Positions 29,546 to 41,107 of a stretch of 64,000 nt of DNA are shown piece by piece. Within the stretch, counting starts at the first letter, position 1. Each line of letters begins with the position of its first letter. The DNA is from Pseudomonas berkeleyensis. GTDB taxonomy: Bacteria > Pseudomonadota > Gammaproteobacteria > Pseudomonadales > Pseudomonadaceae. Location: contig NZ_CP059139.1 of assembly GCF_014109765.1 (NCBI RefSeq), positions 4,795,001 through 4,859,000 of the forward strand, read 5' to 3'. The notes beneath the pieces were generated by a model. It saw only the letters and a list, made by a program, of their open reading frames with translations, did not search any database and was not told where the DNA came from. The position numbers were made by a program, and so were the translations under genes.

Positions 29546-30526
29546 ATGCGCTCGACCTCATATGCAATGTTCGGATTCTGCCTGCTCGCCTGGACGACTG
29601 CGTGGGCACAGGAGCCCACGAGCAGCGCGGATGCCGCCTCGCCAGGCACCAGCGAGTCGCCTGCGACGACAGAGCGCCCGGCTTTACCCGAGCGCAGCGT
29701 CAATGAGGCGCTAGCCCTGGAACAACGCCTGGACAAACGTGAACAACAGACGTTGCAAGCCAAGGACGAAAGCTTCCTCGCGCTCTGGTTGCCAGCCAAT
29801 GTGGGTGAGCCCAGCGGCGCCGTGATCCTGTTGCCTGGCGATGTCGAGAATGCCGACGGTGCCGCGGCCGCCGGCCCACTGCGACGCAAGCTACCCGACG
29901 CCGGCTGGCACAGCCTGAGCCTGACGCTGCCGGATCCGGACGGCGACCCACTGCCCCTGCGCAGCGCAGCAGCTGACAACACGCCCAGCGAAGGCACTCC
30001 AGCAGCCGATACATCCACGACGAGCACGAGCGGCGCCGCCCCAGCCGAGCCCCAACCCACCACGACCGAGATCAGCCCCGAACAGCGGCGGCAGGCTCAC
30101 AGCGAGCGCGTCATGGCCCGTATCGATGCGGCCATTGCATTTGCCAGCCAGCAGCAGGCCAAGGAGATCGTCCTGCTGGGTCACGGCAGCGGCGCTTACT
30201 GGGCAGCGCGCTATCTGAGCGAGCACAAGCCGGACAACATCCACAATCTGTTGATCGTCGCTGCGGAAGTGCCGGCAGGGTTCGCCCCACCACTCGACGA
30301 ACTGGTTCCGCAATTGCCAGTGGCGACGGGGGATTTCTACTACAAGGATCAGGCGAGCGACCGCAATGCAGCGCTGAAACGTCTGCAAGCCAGCAAGCGC
30401 GCCAAACTACCCACTTATATACAGGTGGCCATGAAAGCCCTGCCGGGCAATCTGGACGTTCAGGAGGAACAGCTGTATCGACGTTTGCGCGGCTGGCTGA
30501 AACTGCACATCCATGCCGCCGGGTAG
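29546..30526 (+). CDS. DUF3530 family exported alpha/beta-hydrolase-like protein
   Basis: A 326-residue protein of unknown function. The N-terminal signal peptide includes FGFCLLAWTTAWAQ, with cleavage expected at about residue 21. The body looks like an alpha/beta hydrolase: a PSGAVILLPGD strand, a GWHSLSLTLPDPDG segment, and a nucleophile-elbow-like VLLGHGSGAYWAARYL. Between them is a low-complexity Thr/Ser/Ala/Pro insert (about 150-185). Start ATG 29546 has AGGAG 8 bases upstream. It is divergent from agtS and converges with djlA. The GHGSG elbow keeps a Ser, so hydrolase activity is possible but unproven. Confidence 0.82.
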   Translation: MRSTSYAMFGFCLLAWTTAWAQEPTSSADAASPGTSESPATTERPALPERSVNEALALEQRLDKREQQTLQAKDESFLALWLPANVGEPSGAVILLPGDVENADGAAAAGPLRRKLPDAGWHSLSLTLPDPDGDPLPLRSAAADNTPSEGTPAADTSTTSTSGAAPAEPQPTTTEISPEQRRQAHSERVMARIDAAIAFASQQQAKEIVLLGHGSGAYWAARYLSEHKPDNIHNLLIVAAEVPAGFAPPLDELVPQLPVATGDFYYKDQASDRNAALKRLQASKRAKLPTYIQVAMKALPGNLDVQEEQLYRRLRGWLKLHIHAAG

Positions 30527-30563
30527 ACGATGCATTCAAGGGTGCGTGCGACTTGCATGCGCC

Positions 30564-31325
30564 TCAGCGTAAACCCCGGCGTTGGCGAATCAGTGCATAG
30601 GCCTGGTGCAACTGGCGCGTGGTATCGGTGGCTTCGCGGATACGTTCCGGGGACGCGCCGGAACCTGCCAGCTTGTCGGGATGATGGCGACTCAATAGAC
30701 GCCGATAAGCGCGCTTGATCTGTTCCGGCTCGCTATCGGCCGCCACCCCCAGCAGGCGTAACGCCTCCTGATAACTGCCGCCCGCTGGAGCCGGCTGCTG
30801 GCCGCGGCGCGGGGCATATTCCTCGCCCAGCTTCTCCAGTTGGGCAGTGTCCCAACCCAGCCACTTGCCCCACAGCCGGATCAACTCGTGCTCACCGGGC
30901 GCCACCTGACCATCGACCCAGGCCATCCGCCAGCAGGCACGCAGCAGGGTGTCGGCCCGCTCGCGCTGTCGCTGCAGGGGCGCACGCAGATTGTCGCGAC
31001 CCGTCTTGCCGCGGGAGAACGCCTCGATGGCGCGCCGCCGACCAGCCTCATCGAACGCCAGCCGCTGCATCTCCGAACGCGCCTGCTGGATATGGCTCTG
31101 CAGAACGCGCCCATTGCTCTTGGCCATGCGCCCCAACATCAGAAACAGCAGATCATCATCCGTGGGCGCGGCACGCCATCCCAGGCGCTCACGCAGGTTG
31201 TCCCAGCCATGCAAACGCAGGCGTCGATCCAGCACCTGGCCAAGCAGGCCGCCCAACAGCGCTCCCGGGATACTGGCCAGGGCAAGCCCGGCAGCAGCTC
31301 CCAGCATGGTTGCAGGCCACAACAC
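30564..31325 (-). CDS. djlA: DjlA-like co-chaperone (TerB and J domains)
   Basis: A 253-residue membrane-anchored J-domain protein that stimulates DnaK at the inner membrane. A glycine/alanine-rich hydrophobic N-terminus (about 4-32) acts as the anchor. The central part (about 55-165) is a TerB-like helical domain, and the C-terminal J domain (about 185-253) has the HPD motif in RLLSRHHPDKLAGSG. It lies directly after murU with no gap, the same neighbourhood as in other pseudomonads. Confidence 0.9.
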   Translation of the reverse strand: MLWPATMLGAAAGLALASIPGALLGGLLGQVLDRRLRLHGWDNLRERLGWRAAPTDDDLLFLMLGRMAKSNGRVLQSHIQQARSEMQRLAFDEAGRRRAIEAFSRGKTGRDNLRAPLQRQRERADTLLRACWRMAWVDGQVAPGEHELIRLWGKWLGWDTAQLEKLGEEYAPRRGQQPAPAGGSYQEALRLLGVAADSEPEQIKRAYRRLLSRHHPDKLAGSGASPERIREATDTTRQLHQAYALIRQRRGLR

Positions 31326-33019
<1,694 letters not shown>

Positions 33020-33144
33020 CAAGGGGGTCTCCGACGGCGCTAGCCGTTGCGCGGGTCATGCTTTATTATCCAGCATCTTTTTCAGCCCATCGAGAGGCGT
33101 GCGGCCCCTGGGCCGATAGCGCGCAGGAAGCCCGGACTAACAAG

Positions 33145-35943
33145 ATGGCAGTAAAATACCCCGCGTTCCGCAAAAAATTCCCGCTGCTGGTAACTGGCAG
33201 CCTCCTGGCCTTACAGCCCGCGTTCAGCCTACAGTCCTTTGCCGCCGAGCAATACGATTGCCAGGCGTCGTCTTCGGGCGGCTGGGCCTGCGCGCCGAAA
33301 ACGGCGACCAGCGCCCTGCCTCCTCGCCCGCAACACAGCCGCAATGCTGTCAGCGCATCGAGTGGCTCGGCTGGCGAAACGACTGCCAAGCAAGAGGCGG
33401 CTCCCGCACTGGTAACCGAGAGCAAGGGCCGCGCCCTCGCCTCGCGTAGTGCTGACTACAGCCACCTGGACTGGGTTCCGCGCGAGAAGCTGACCGCCGC
33501 ACAACTCGCCGAAGCCGGCCCTTATTGTGCCGGTGCCTATGTCGAGCCGCTTCGCCCTGGCATGGATGACACCACGCCGCTGGACGAGTCGCCGATGTTC
33601 GTTTCCGCCAAGGCCTCACGCTTCGAGCAGGAAAAACAGATCGCGACCCTGGCTGGCGACGTGGTGCTGCGCCAGTCCGGCATGCAGGTCGAGGCCGATG
33701 AGGCCAGCCTGCACCAGACGGAAAACCGTGGCGAGCTGGTCGGCAACGTGCGCCTGCGCGACAAGGGCATGCTGGTTGTCGGCGACCGTGCCGATCTGCA
33801 GCTGGATAACGGCGAAGCCCGTATCGACAATGCCGAATACGTCATGCACAAGGCTCACGTACGCGGCAGCGCGCTCTACGCCAAGCGCGAAGAGACCGCA
33901 ATCATCCGCCTCAAGGATGGTACCTACACCCGCTGCGAACCGGGCGACAACGCCTGGCACCTGAAGGGCAACAACGTCACCCTGAACCCGGCAACCGGCT
34001 TCGGCACCGCGACCAACGTGACGTTGCGGGTCAAGGACATCCCGGTGTTCTACACCCCGTACATCTATTTCCCGATCGACGACCGTCGCCAGTCCGGCTT
34101 CCTGCCACCAAGCTTCGGCACGTCGAGCAGCAACGGCCTCTCGCTGCAAACACCGTACTACTTCAACCTGGCGCCGAACTACGACGCCACGTTGTATCCG
34201 ACCTACATGGCCAAACGCGGCCTGCTGATGGAAGGCGAGTTCCGCTACCTGACAGAAAGCAGCGAAGGTCAGGTCGGCGGAGCATGGCTGAACGACAGCG
34301 AAGACGAACGCAAACTGCAGTCCGAGTACGAAGACCAACGCTGGATGTACAGCTGGCAGCACAAGCAGGGCTTGAACTCGCGTCTGCTCGCCGAAGTCGA
34401 CTACACCGATATCAGCGACCCGTACTACTTCCAGGATCTGAATACTGACCTGGGCATCGAGACAACCACCTACGTCAACCAGCGTGGCACGCTGACCTAT
34501 CGTGGCGACAGCTATACCGCACGCCTGAACCTGCATGCTTACGAACTGGCCAATATCACCGACGTAACGCCATACGACCGTCTGCCGCAAATTACTCTGG
34601 ACGGCAAACTGCCCTTCAATCCGGGCGGTCTGGATTTCACCTACGGAACCGAGTACGTCCGTTTCGATCGCAATCTGCGCTCGGGCTTTTTCACTGACAA
34701 GGACGGTGTAACCGGTCGCCCGCAGGATATCTGGTACGACGAACGACTGACTGGCTTGAACCGCGCAGATGGCGAACGCTTGCATGTAGAGCCTGGCGTA
34801 AGCCTGCCGCTGGACTGGAGCTGGGGCTACGTCAAGCCCCAGGTGAAGTACCTGCAGACGCAGTATCAGGTAAACCTGGATGGCAAAGGTAAATCCGAAC
34901 TTGCGACCAATGATCCGGAAAATCAGTGGTTCGGCGTCGACTACAAGCGTTCGCCTAATCGCGGTGTCGGCTTGTTCAGCGTCGACAGTGGCCTGTATTT
35001 TGACCGCAACACCCAGCTGTTCGGCAAAGACTTCCGCCAAACCCTGGAACCCCGCGCGTTCTACCTGTACGTTCCGGAAGAAGACCAGACCGATATCCCG
35101 GTGTTCGACACGGGCGAGCCCACCTTCAGCTACGCCTCGCTGTGGCGTGAAAACCGCTTTAGCGGCAAGGATCGCATCGGCGACGAGAACAAGCTGTCGT
35201 TGGGCGTAACCAGCCGCTGGATCGAGCCGAACGGTTTCGAACGCCAGCGTTTCAGCATCGGCCAGGCATTCTATTTCGAAGACCGCAAGGTGCAGATGCC
35301 CGGTATCGATTACCGTGCCCGCCAGGAAGCCACTTCCGATGTGTCGCCATATGCGCTGGAGTACCTGTATCGCTTCAACCGCGACTGGCGCTTCTCGTCG
35401 ACCTTCAACTGGGATCCAGATCAGCACGCAACCCGCTCGGGTAGCGCGATGTTCCACTACCAACCGGAAGCTAACCCGAACAAGGTGGTCAACGTCGGCT
35501 ATCGCTATCGTAATGACACCGTGCGTTATGACCGCGACAGCGGTACCTGGACAACCAATCCAGACTACGGCACACCCGGCAGCCCCAACTACATCAAGAA
35601 CTACTACAAGATCGACCAGCATGACTTCTCCGTCATCTGGCCTCTGGCGCCACAATGGAGTCTGATCTCGCGCTGGCAGTATGACTACGGCCGCAACCGT
35701 ACCCTGGAAGCCTTCGGTGGCTTCGAGTACGACAGTTGCTGCTGGAAGCTGCGCCTGATCAACCGTTACTGGATCGATTACGACGAAGTCAGTCTCGACC
35801 CATCGCGCAACGACGAGGCCGACCGCGGCATCTTCCTGCAGATCGTCCTCAAGGGCCTCGGCGGCGTTGTTGGCAACAAGGTGGAAACTTTCCTCGACCA
35901 AGGCATTCAAGGTTACCGTGAACGTGAAGACCAAGCTTTCTGA
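33145..35943 (+). CDS. lptD: LPS-assembly outer membrane protein LptD
   Basis: A 932-residue outer-membrane beta barrel that, with LptE, inserts LPS into the outer leaflet. It has a signal peptide (about 1-33) and a pseudomonad-specific N-terminal extension with cysteines ([16 protein letters not shown]), then an LptA/OstA-like jelly-roll (about 180-310, starting [20 protein letters not shown]). A large C-terminal barrel contains the paired cysteines [14 protein letters not shown] that form the essential disulfides in E. coli LptD. Start ATG 33145 gives a normal signal peptide; an in-frame ATG 87 bases upstream does not. Its 3' end overlaps the surA start. Confidence 0.96.
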   Translation: MAVKYPAFRKKFPLLVTGSLLALQPAFSLQSFAAEQYDCQASSSGGWACAPKTATSALPPRPQHSRNAVSASSGSAGETTAKQEAAPALVTESKGRALASRSADYSHLDWVPREKLTAAQLAEAGPYCAGAYVEPLRPGMDDTTPLDESPMFVSAKASRFEQEKQIATLAGDVVLRQSGMQVEADEASLHQTENRGELVGNVRLRDKGMLVVGDRADLQLDNGEARIDNAEYVMHKAHVRGSALYAKREETAIIRLKDGTYTRCEPGDNAWHLKGNNVTLNPATGFGTATNVTLRVKDIPVFYTPYIYFPIDDRRQSGFLPPSFGTSSSNGLSLQTPYYFNLAPNYDATLYPTYMAKRGLLMEGEFRYLTESSEGQVGGAWLNDSEDERKLQSEYEDQRWMYSWQHKQGLNSRLLAEVDYTDISDPYYFQDLNTDLGIETTTYVNQRGTLTYRGDSYTARLNLHAYELANITDVTPYDRLPQITLDGKLPFNPGGLDFTYGTEYVRFDRNLRSGFFTDKDGVTGRPQDIWYDERLTGLNRADGERLHVEPGVSLPLDWSWGYVKPQVKYLQTQYQVNLDGKGKSELATNDPENQWFGVDYKRSPNRGVGLFSVDSGLYFDRNTQLFGKDFRQTLEPRAFYLYVPEEDQTDIPVFDTGEPTFSYASLWRENRFSGKDRIGDENKLSLGVTSRWIEPNGFERQRFSIGQAFYFEDRKVQMPGIDYRARQEATSDVSPYALEYLYRFNRDWRFSSTFNWDPDQHATRSGSAMFHYQPEANPNKVVNVGYRYRNDTVRYDRDSGTWTTNPDYGTPGSPNYIKNYYKIDQHDFSVIWPLAPQWSLISRWQYDYGRNRTLEAFGGFEYDSCCWKLRLINRYWIDYDEVSLDPSRNDEADRGIFLQIVLKGLGGVVGNKVETFLDQGIQGYREREDQAF

Positions 35944-37216
35944 TTGCCTGCGCCCCCTGCTGTTGGGCGCAGCACTGCTGGCGGTGACGGCTCAGGCCCA
36001 AGTCCGCCCTCTGGATCGCGTCGTGGCCATCGTCGACAACGACGTGGTCATGCAGAGCCAGCTCGACGCTCGCCTGCACGAAGTGCAACAGACCATCGGC
36101 AAACGCGGTGGCTCCTTGCCACCCGAGCATGTGCTCAGCCAGCAGGTACTCGAACGCCTGATCATCGAGAACATCCAGCTGCAGATCGGTGATCGCTCCG
36201 GCATCCGCATCACTGACGAGGAACTCAGCCAGGCCATGGGCACCATCGCTCAGCGCAATGGCATGTCCCTCGAGCAATTCCGCGAAGCCCTGGCACGCGA
36301 CGGCCTGTCCTACGCCGATGCTCGCGAGCAAGTACGCCGCGAGATGATCATCAGCCGCGTCCGTCAACGCCGCGTAGCCGAGCGTATCCAGGTTACCGAT
36401 CAGGAAGTGCAGAACTTCCTGGCCTCCGACCTGGGCAAGATGCAGCTGTCGGAAGAGTTCCGCCTGGCCAACATCCTCATCCCGGTGTCGGAAGCTGCCT
36501 CCTCCAGCGAAATCCAGGCCGCAGAGCGCCAAGCGCAAGAGCTGTATCAGCAACTGCAGCAAGGCGCGGATTTCGCCCAGCTGGCGATCTCCCGCTCCGC
36601 CAGCGAAACCGCACTGGAAGGTGGCGAAATGGGCTGGCGTAAAGCCGGTCAGCTACCGCCTCCGTTCGACAACATGATCAACATGTTGAATCCAGGTGAG
36701 GTCACCGAGCCGGTGCGCACGCCGGGCGGTTTCATCATCCTCAAGCTGATCGAGAAGCGCGGCGGTGACACCCAGGTGCGTGACGAAGTACATGTTCGCC
36801 ATATCCTGATCAAACCCAGCGAAATTCGCAGCGAAGAAGAAACCCGTCGCCTGGTCGAGCGCCTATATCAGCGCATCGTTGCCGGCGAGGACTTCGCCGA
36901 ATTGGCGAAGAGTTTCTCCGAAGATCCAGGCTCGGCGCTCAACGGCGGCGATCTGAACTGGATCGACCCGAATGCGCTGGTTCCCGAGTTCCGCGAAGTG
37001 ATGAACAACACGCCGAGCGGCGAGCTGTCCAAGCCCTTCAAGAGCCCTTACGGCTGGCACGTGCTGCAGGTCATGGGCCGCCGCGCCACCGACAGCAGCG
37101 TCCAGTTCCGCGAGCAACAGGCCGCCAACCTGCTGCGCAATCGCAAATACGACGAGGAACTGCAGGCCTGGTTGCGGCAGATCCGCGACGAAGCCTACGT
37201 CGAGACCAAGTTGTAA
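35918..37216 (+). CDS. surA: Periplasmic chaperone / peptidyl-prolyl isomerase SurA
   Basis: A 432-residue chaperone that escorts outer-membrane proteins, including LptD, through the periplasm. It has a signal peptide ([18 protein letters not shown]), an N-terminal SurA domain (about 30-165; [19 protein letters not shown]) and two parvulin domains (about 170-275 and 285-385; the second opens [16 protein letters not shown]). The start is GTG 35918, with AAGG 5 bases upstream, or GTG 35924; both lie inside the end of lptD, so coupling is likely. A strong terminator follows the gene. Confidence 0.95.
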   Translation: MNVKTKLSDCLRPLLLGAALLAVTAQAQVRPLDRVVAIVDNDVVMQSQLDARLHEVQQTIGKRGGSLPPEHVLSQQVLERLIIENIQLQIGDRSGIRITDEELSQAMGTIAQRNGMSLEQFREALARDGLSYADAREQVRREMIISRVRQRRVAERIQVTDQEVQNFLASDLGKMQLSEEFRLANILIPVSEAASSSEIQAAERQAQELYQQLQQGADFAQLAISRSASETALEGGEMGWRKAGQLPPPFDNMINMLNPGEVTEPVRTPGGFIILKLIEKRGGDTQVRDEVHVRHILIKPSEIRSEEETRRLVERLYQRIVAGEDFAELAKSFSEDPGSALNGGDLNWIDPNALVPEFREVMNNTPSGELSKPFKSPYGWHVLQVMGRRATDSSVQFREQQAANLLRNRKYDEELQAWLRQIRDEAYVETKL

Positions 37217-37234
37217 TCCCTGTAACTCGACCAG

Positions 37235-37261
37235 AAAGCCCGGCCCTGCGCCGGGCTTTTT
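37235..37261 (+). terminator. Terminator after surA
   Basis: AGCCCGGC and GCCGGGCT pair around a 5-base loop and are followed by TTTT, 20 bases past the surA stop. It separates lptD-surA from pdxA, though readthrough is possible. Confidence 0.85.
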
Positions 37262-37317
37262 CGTTATGTGCACAAGCAGCGTAGACTGACCGGCCCGCGA
37301 CCTCTGCGAGACCGTAC

Positions 37318-38313
37318 ATGAGCGCACACCGACTCTTTGCCCTGACCCCTGGTGAACCCGCAGGAATCGGCCCTGACCTTTGCCTTCTGCTCGCCCGGGA
37401 GAAACAGCCCGAGGCGCTGGTGGCCATTGCTAGCCGCCAACTGCTGGCCGAGCGCGCAATACAGCTTGGGCTGGATATCGAACTGCTTAGTGCCGAACCA
37501 GGGCAGTGGCCGGACAGCCCCGCAGCTGCCGGCAGCCTGTATGTCTGGGATACGCCACTGGCAGCACAAGCCGAGCCCGGCAAACTGGCGCTCGCCAACG
37601 CAGGGTATGTGCTTGAAACCCTGACCCGCGCCGGCCAGGGCTGCCTGAACGGTACATTCGCCGGGATGATCACGGCGCCCGTGCACAAGGGCGTAATCAA
37701 CGAGGCCGGCATCGCCTTCTCCGGGCATACGGAGTTTCTCGCCGACCTGACCCATACCGAGCAAGTAGTGATGATGCTGGCCACCCGCGGCCTTCGTGTC
37801 GCCCTGGTCACCACCCATCTACCCCTGAAAGATGTCGCCGCTGCCATCACCGCCGAACGCCTGGAACGCGTCACACGTATCCTGTATGCCGATCTGCAAA
37901 GCAAATTTGGCATCGCCAAGCCACGGATCCTGGTCTGCGGACTCAATCCACATGCAGGCGAAGGCGGCCACCTTGGCCGCGAGGAAATCGAGATCATCGA
38001 ACCGACGCTGGAGCATCTGCGTACGGAAGGCATGAACCTGATCGGCCCGCTGCCAGCCGACACCCTGTTCACCCCCAAGTACCTCGAACATGCCGATGCT
38101 GTCCTGGCCATGTACCACGACCAGGGCCTGCCGGTGCTCAAGTTCAAGGGTTTTGGCGCCGCGCTGAACGTTACTTTGGGCCTGCCGATCATTCGCACAT
38201 CGGTGGATCACGGCACCGCGCTGGATCTGGCCGGTACCGGCCGGATAGATATCGGCAGCCTGCAAGTGGCACTGGAAACCGCCTACCAGATGGCCGCCAG
38301 CCGTACGAATTGA
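37318..38313 (+). CDS. pdxA: 4-hydroxythreonine-4-phosphate dehydrogenase
   Basis: A 331-residue NAD-dependent enzyme of the DXP-dependent pyridoxal phosphate pathway. The N-terminus [13 protein letters not shown], the metal-binding [26 protein letters not shown] and [17 protein letters not shown], and the [14 protein letters not shown] segment are all conserved, including the histidine and aspartate ligands. It lies in the classical surA-pdxA-rsmA-apaGH order, which is shared with E. coli. Confidence 0.97.
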   Translation: MSAHRLFALTPGEPAGIGPDLCLLLAREKQPEALVAIASRQLLAERAIQLGLDIELLSAEPGQWPDSPAAAGSLYVWDTPLAAQAEPGKLALANAGYVLETLTRAGQGCLNGTFAGMITAPVHKGVINEAGIAFSGHTEFLADLTHTEQVVMMLATRGLRVALVTTHLPLKDVAAAITAERLERVTRILYADLQSKFGIAKPRILVCGLNPHAGEGGHLGREEIEIIEPTLEHLRTEGMNLIGPLPADTLFTPKYLEHADAVLAMYHDQGLPVLKFKGFGAALNVTLGLPIIRTSVDHGTALDLAGTGRIDIGSLQVALETAYQMAASRTN

Positions 38314-38430
38314 ACCACTGACACCACGGGCCGCGCCCGCGGGGCGGCATTCGCTGGTAGACTGTGCGACTTCTTTTTTTTGCATCCAGCCTCGATGCGT
38401 AACGCCTCGAGGCGCTCCGCGGAGCCGCCC

Positions 38431-39240
38431 ATGTCCGACTACCAACACCGTGCGCGCAAGCGCTTCGGCCAGAACTTCCTGCACGATGCCGGAGTGATCG
38501 ACCGCATCCTTCGCGCCATCCGCGCCAAGGAAGGCGAGCGCCTGCTGGAGATCGGCCCGGGGCAAGGCGCCCTGACCGAGGGATTGCTCGGCAGCGGCGC
38601 ACAGCTCGACGTGATCGAGCTGGATCTCGATCTCATCCCCATCCTGCAGCACAAGTTCGGCAATAACCCGCACTTTCAGCTGAATCAGGGTGATGCACTG
38701 AAGTTCGACTTCACTCGTCTCAACGCGGCGCCGCGCAGCCTGCGTATAGTCGGCAACCTGCCTTACAACATTTCCACCCCGCTGATTTTCCACCTGCTGG
38801 ACAACGCGCCGCTGATTCGCGACATGCACTTCATGCTGCAGAAGGAAGTGGTCGAGCGTATGGCAGCAGGCCCTGGCGGTGGCGACTGGGGACGACTGTC
38901 GATCATGGTGCAGTACCACTGCCGCGTGGAACACCTGTTCAATGTCGGCCCCGGTGCCTTCAATCCAGCACCCAAGGTGGATTCGGCGATCGTGCGTCTG
39001 GTTCCTCATGAAACCCTGCCGCACCCGGCCCAGGATCACCGCCTACTCGAGCGCGTCGTGCGCGAAGCGTTCAACCAGCGCCGCAAGACCCTGCGCAACA
39101 CCCTGAAACTGCTGTTGCCAGCCGAAGCCATCGAGGCGGCTGGCGTTGATGGCAGCCTGCGTCCTGAACAGCTGGATCTGGCCGCGTTCGTCCGTCTGGC
39201 CGACCAACTGGCTCTGCAGCCCTCGGCTGCGCGGGACTAA
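38431..39240 (+). CDS. rsmA: 16S rRNA adenine(1518/1519) dimethyltransferase
   Basis: A 269-residue SAM-dependent enzyme (KsgA) that dimethylates two adenines near the 3' end of 16S rRNA during small-subunit maturation. Motif I is [16 protein letters not shown], the catalytic motif IV is [17 protein letters not shown], and the N-terminus is [17 protein letters not shown] 38431 behind GGAG is the chosen start; an in-frame upstream ATG would add 17 residues without conservation. Loss of function in other bacteria gives kasugamycin resistance. Confidence 0.97.
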   Translation: MSDYQHRARKRFGQNFLHDAGVIDRILRAIRAKEGERLLEIGPGQGALTEGLLGSGAQLDVIELDLDLIPILQHKFGNNPHFQLNQGDALKFDFTRLNAAPRSLRIVGNLPYNISTPLIFHLLDNAPLIRDMHFMLQKEVVERMAAGPGGGDWGRLSIMVQYHCRVEHLFNVGPGAFNPAPKVDSAIVRLVPHETLPHPAQDHRLLERVVREAFNQRRKTLRNTLKLLLPAEAIEAAGVDGSLRPEQLDLAAFVRLADQLALQPSAARD

Positions 39241-39269
39241 ACTGCAATCACGCTCAACGGGTTACCCGC

Positions 39270-39650
39270 ATGTCCGACCCTCGCTATCAGATCGACGTCA
39301 GCGTCACCACTCGCTACCTGGCCGCCCAGTCGCAGCCGGAGCAGAATCGCTATGCGTTCTCCTATACCGTGACCGTCGTCAATAACGGCGAGCTCCCAGC
39401 CCAGCTACTGTCGCGCCACTGGATCATCACCGACGGCGATGGCCGCGTGCAGGAGGTTCGTGGCGCCGGGGTGATCGGCCAGCAGCCACATATCGAGCCA
39501 GGCGCCAGCCATACCTACAGCAGCGGCACGGTCATGGCCACTCAGGTCGGCATCATGCAGGGCAGTTACCAGATGCTCGCTGAAGACGGCAAACGCTTCG
39601 ACGCGACCATCGCGCCGTTCCGTCTGGCCGTCCCCGGGGCCCTTCACTGA
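39270..39650 (+). CDS. apaG: ApaG (DUF525) protein
   Basis: A 126-residue beta-sandwich protein of uncertain function, a fibronectin-III-like fold. The landmarks are the [20 protein letters not shown] strand, [35 protein letters not shown] and the C-terminal [12 protein letters not shown]. Its TGA shares a base with the apaH ATG, so the two are coupled. Association with Co/Mg efflux and diadenosine polyphosphate metabolism has been proposed from genetics in enterobacteria. Confidence 0.95.
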   Translation: MSDPRYQIDVSVTTRYLAAQSQPEQNRYAFSYTVTVVNNGELPAQLLSRHWIITDGDGRVQEVRGAGVIGQQPHIEPGASHTYSSGTVMATQVGIMQGSYQMLAEDGKRFDATIAPFRLAVPGALH

Positions 39651-40468
39651 TGGCGGTGTATGCAGTCGGCGACCTGCAAGGCTGTCTGAAGCCGCTCAAG
39701 TGCCTGCTTGAGCAGGTGTCTTTCGATCCGGCACAAGACCAACTATGGCTGGTAGGCGACCTGGTCAATCGTGGCCCGCAGTCGCTGGAAACCCTGCGCT
39801 TCCTCTATTCCATTCGCCACGCCGTGACCTGTGTGCTGGGCAACCATGATCTGCATCTGCTGGCCGTGGCCCACAACATCGAGCGCCTGAAAAAAGGCGA
39901 CACCCTGCGCGAGATTCTCGATGCCCCCGATCGCGCCGACCTGCTCGACTGGCTGCGCATGCAGAAACTGGTGCATCACGATGCCGAGCGCAAAGTCACC
40001 CTGGTGCATGCCGGCATTCCGCCACAATGGACACTGAGCAAGGCCCTGCGCCGCGCCGCCGAGGTGGAGGAAGCCCTGCGTGACGATGCGCGCCTACCGC
40101 TGTTTCTCGATGGCATGTACGGCAACGAACCGGCCAAATGGAACAAGGAGCTGCATGGCGTGACCCGCCTGCGCGTGATCACCAACTATTTCACCCGCAT
40201 GCGCTTCTGCAAGGCCGATGGCACCCTGGATCTGAAAAGCAAGGAAGGCGTTGGCAGTGCCCCGCCCGGCTTCGCCCCCTGGTTCAGCCACCCGCAGCGC
40301 AAGATGCGCGGAGAGAAGATCATCTTCGGCCACTGGGCAGCGCTCGAAGGCAATTGCCAGGAGCCCGGCCTGTACGCACTCGACACCGGCTGCGTCTGGG
40401 GCGGTGCAATGACCCTGCTCGATGTCGACAGCGGTGAACATCGCCGCTGCACCTGTCCCAAGGAATAA
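39650..40468 (+). CDS. apaH: Symmetrical bis(5'-nucleosyl)-tetraphosphatase
   Basis: A 272-residue metallophosphatase that splits Ap4A into two ADP and also removes Np4 caps from RNA. Metal-binding motifs are [28 protein letters not shown] and [13 protein letters not shown], with later histidines in VHAGIPPQW and [10 protein letters not shown]. It starts on the last base of the apaG stop. The length fits the family. Confidence 0.97.
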   Translation: MAVYAVGDLQGCLKPLKCLLEQVSFDPAQDQLWLVGDLVNRGPQSLETLRFLYSIRHAVTCVLGNHDLHLLAVAHNIERLKKGDTLREILDAPDRADLLDWLRMQKLVHHDAERKVTLVHAGIPPQWTLSKALRRAAEVEEALRDDARLPLFLDGMYGNEPAKWNKELHGVTRLRVITNYFTRMRFCKADGTLDLKSKEGVGSAPPGFAPWFSHPQRKMRGEKIIFGHWAALEGNCQEPGLYALDTGCVWGGAMTLLDVDSGEHRRCTCPKE

Positions 40469-40498
40469 GCCCCTACGAATCACGCAAAGGCCACGAAC

Positions 40499-40828
40499 AT
40501 GAGCGAATTCAAACGTATTTCCCCGCAGCAGGCCCAGGAGCTGCGCAGCAAAGGCGCCGTCGTGGTCGATATTCGCGACCCACAGAGCTTCGCCAATGGC
40601 CATATCAGCGGCTCGCGCCACCTGGATAACCACTCACTGCATGACTTCATCACCCAGGCCGACCTCGACGCGCCGCTGATCGTGTCCTGCTACCACGGCA
40701 ATTCCAGCCAGGGCGCCGCGGCCTATCTGGTCGGACAGGGTTTTTCCGAGGTGTATAGCCTCGACGGCGGTTTCGAGCTGTGGCACGCCACTTACCCGAG
40801 CGAAACCGCGCAGAGCAGCGAAGAATAA
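40499..40828 (+). CDS. glpE: Thiosulfate sulfurtransferase GlpE
   Basis: A 109-residue single-domain rhodanese in the cytoplasm that transfers sulfane sulfur from thiosulfate to cyanide or thioredoxin. The active-site loop [12 protein letters not shown] carries the catalytic cysteine at about residue 64, and the length is that of GlpE. It is 30 bases behind apaH and ends at a strong hairpin, so it closes the pdxA-to-glpE series. Confidence 0.93.
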   Translation: MSEFKRISPQQAQELRSKGAVVVDIRDPQSFANGHISGSRHLDNHSLHDFITQADLDAPLIVSCYHGNSSQGAAAYLVGQGFSEVYSLDGGFELWHATYPSETAQSSEE

Positions 40829-40836
40829 ATTTCTTC

Positions 40837-40875
40837 AGCCGGCAGGCCGCGCCCGCTCTGGCCTGCCGGCTCTTC
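40837..40875 (+). terminator. Terminator after glpE
   Basis: AGCCGGCAGGCC and GGCCTGCCGGCT form a perfect 12-base-pair stem around an 11-base loop, followed by CTTCC. The T-run is weak, but the stem lies immediately downstream of the glpE stop. Confidence 0.75.
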
Positions 40876-40913
40876 CCGACGCACGGTAACATCCAGTTAT
40901 CGTTGTCCCGCCC

Positions 40914-40940
40914 TTGACGCTCGGCAGAACGAACTATTCT
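40914..40940 (+). promoter_or_regulatory. Possible promoter of prkA
   Basis: TTGACG and TATTCT are separated by 15 bases, which is shorter than ideal, and lie about 165 bases upstream of the prkA start. In enterobacteria this operon responds to stationary phase and nitrogen stress; I see no convincing sigma-54 site here. The long 5' leader that would result (40950-41107) contains no obvious reading frame. Confidence 0.35.
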
Positions 40941-41107
40941 GTTACTTAGGCCATCCCACTCAAGGTAGAGCCGGCTAACCGGCATCGGGCCATCGGTACG
41001 ACTTTCTGGTTCTGGGGGATTCTTCCCGACTTGTCCTTAAGCCGGGGTCACCCAGCACCCGCACGACCGATCCCGAGCCAGCTTTCAGCATCGAGCGAGG
41101 TGAAGTC

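Noticed and set aside
29431..30063. Extended N-terminus for the AgtS sensor kinase
   Set aside because: The frame stays open upstream of 29430, but it runs antisense through the DUF3530 gene, and the ATG at 29430 gives a clean signal peptide.
33616..35934. A 772-codon minus-strand frame opposite lptD
   Set aside because: It mirrors the lptD codons and has no ribosome site or homology-like motifs. LptD is complete on the other strand.
40878..41107. Sigma-54 promoter ahead of prkA
   Set aside because: No TGGC-N8-TGC pattern with proper spacing was found; only a weak sigma-70-like site is listed.
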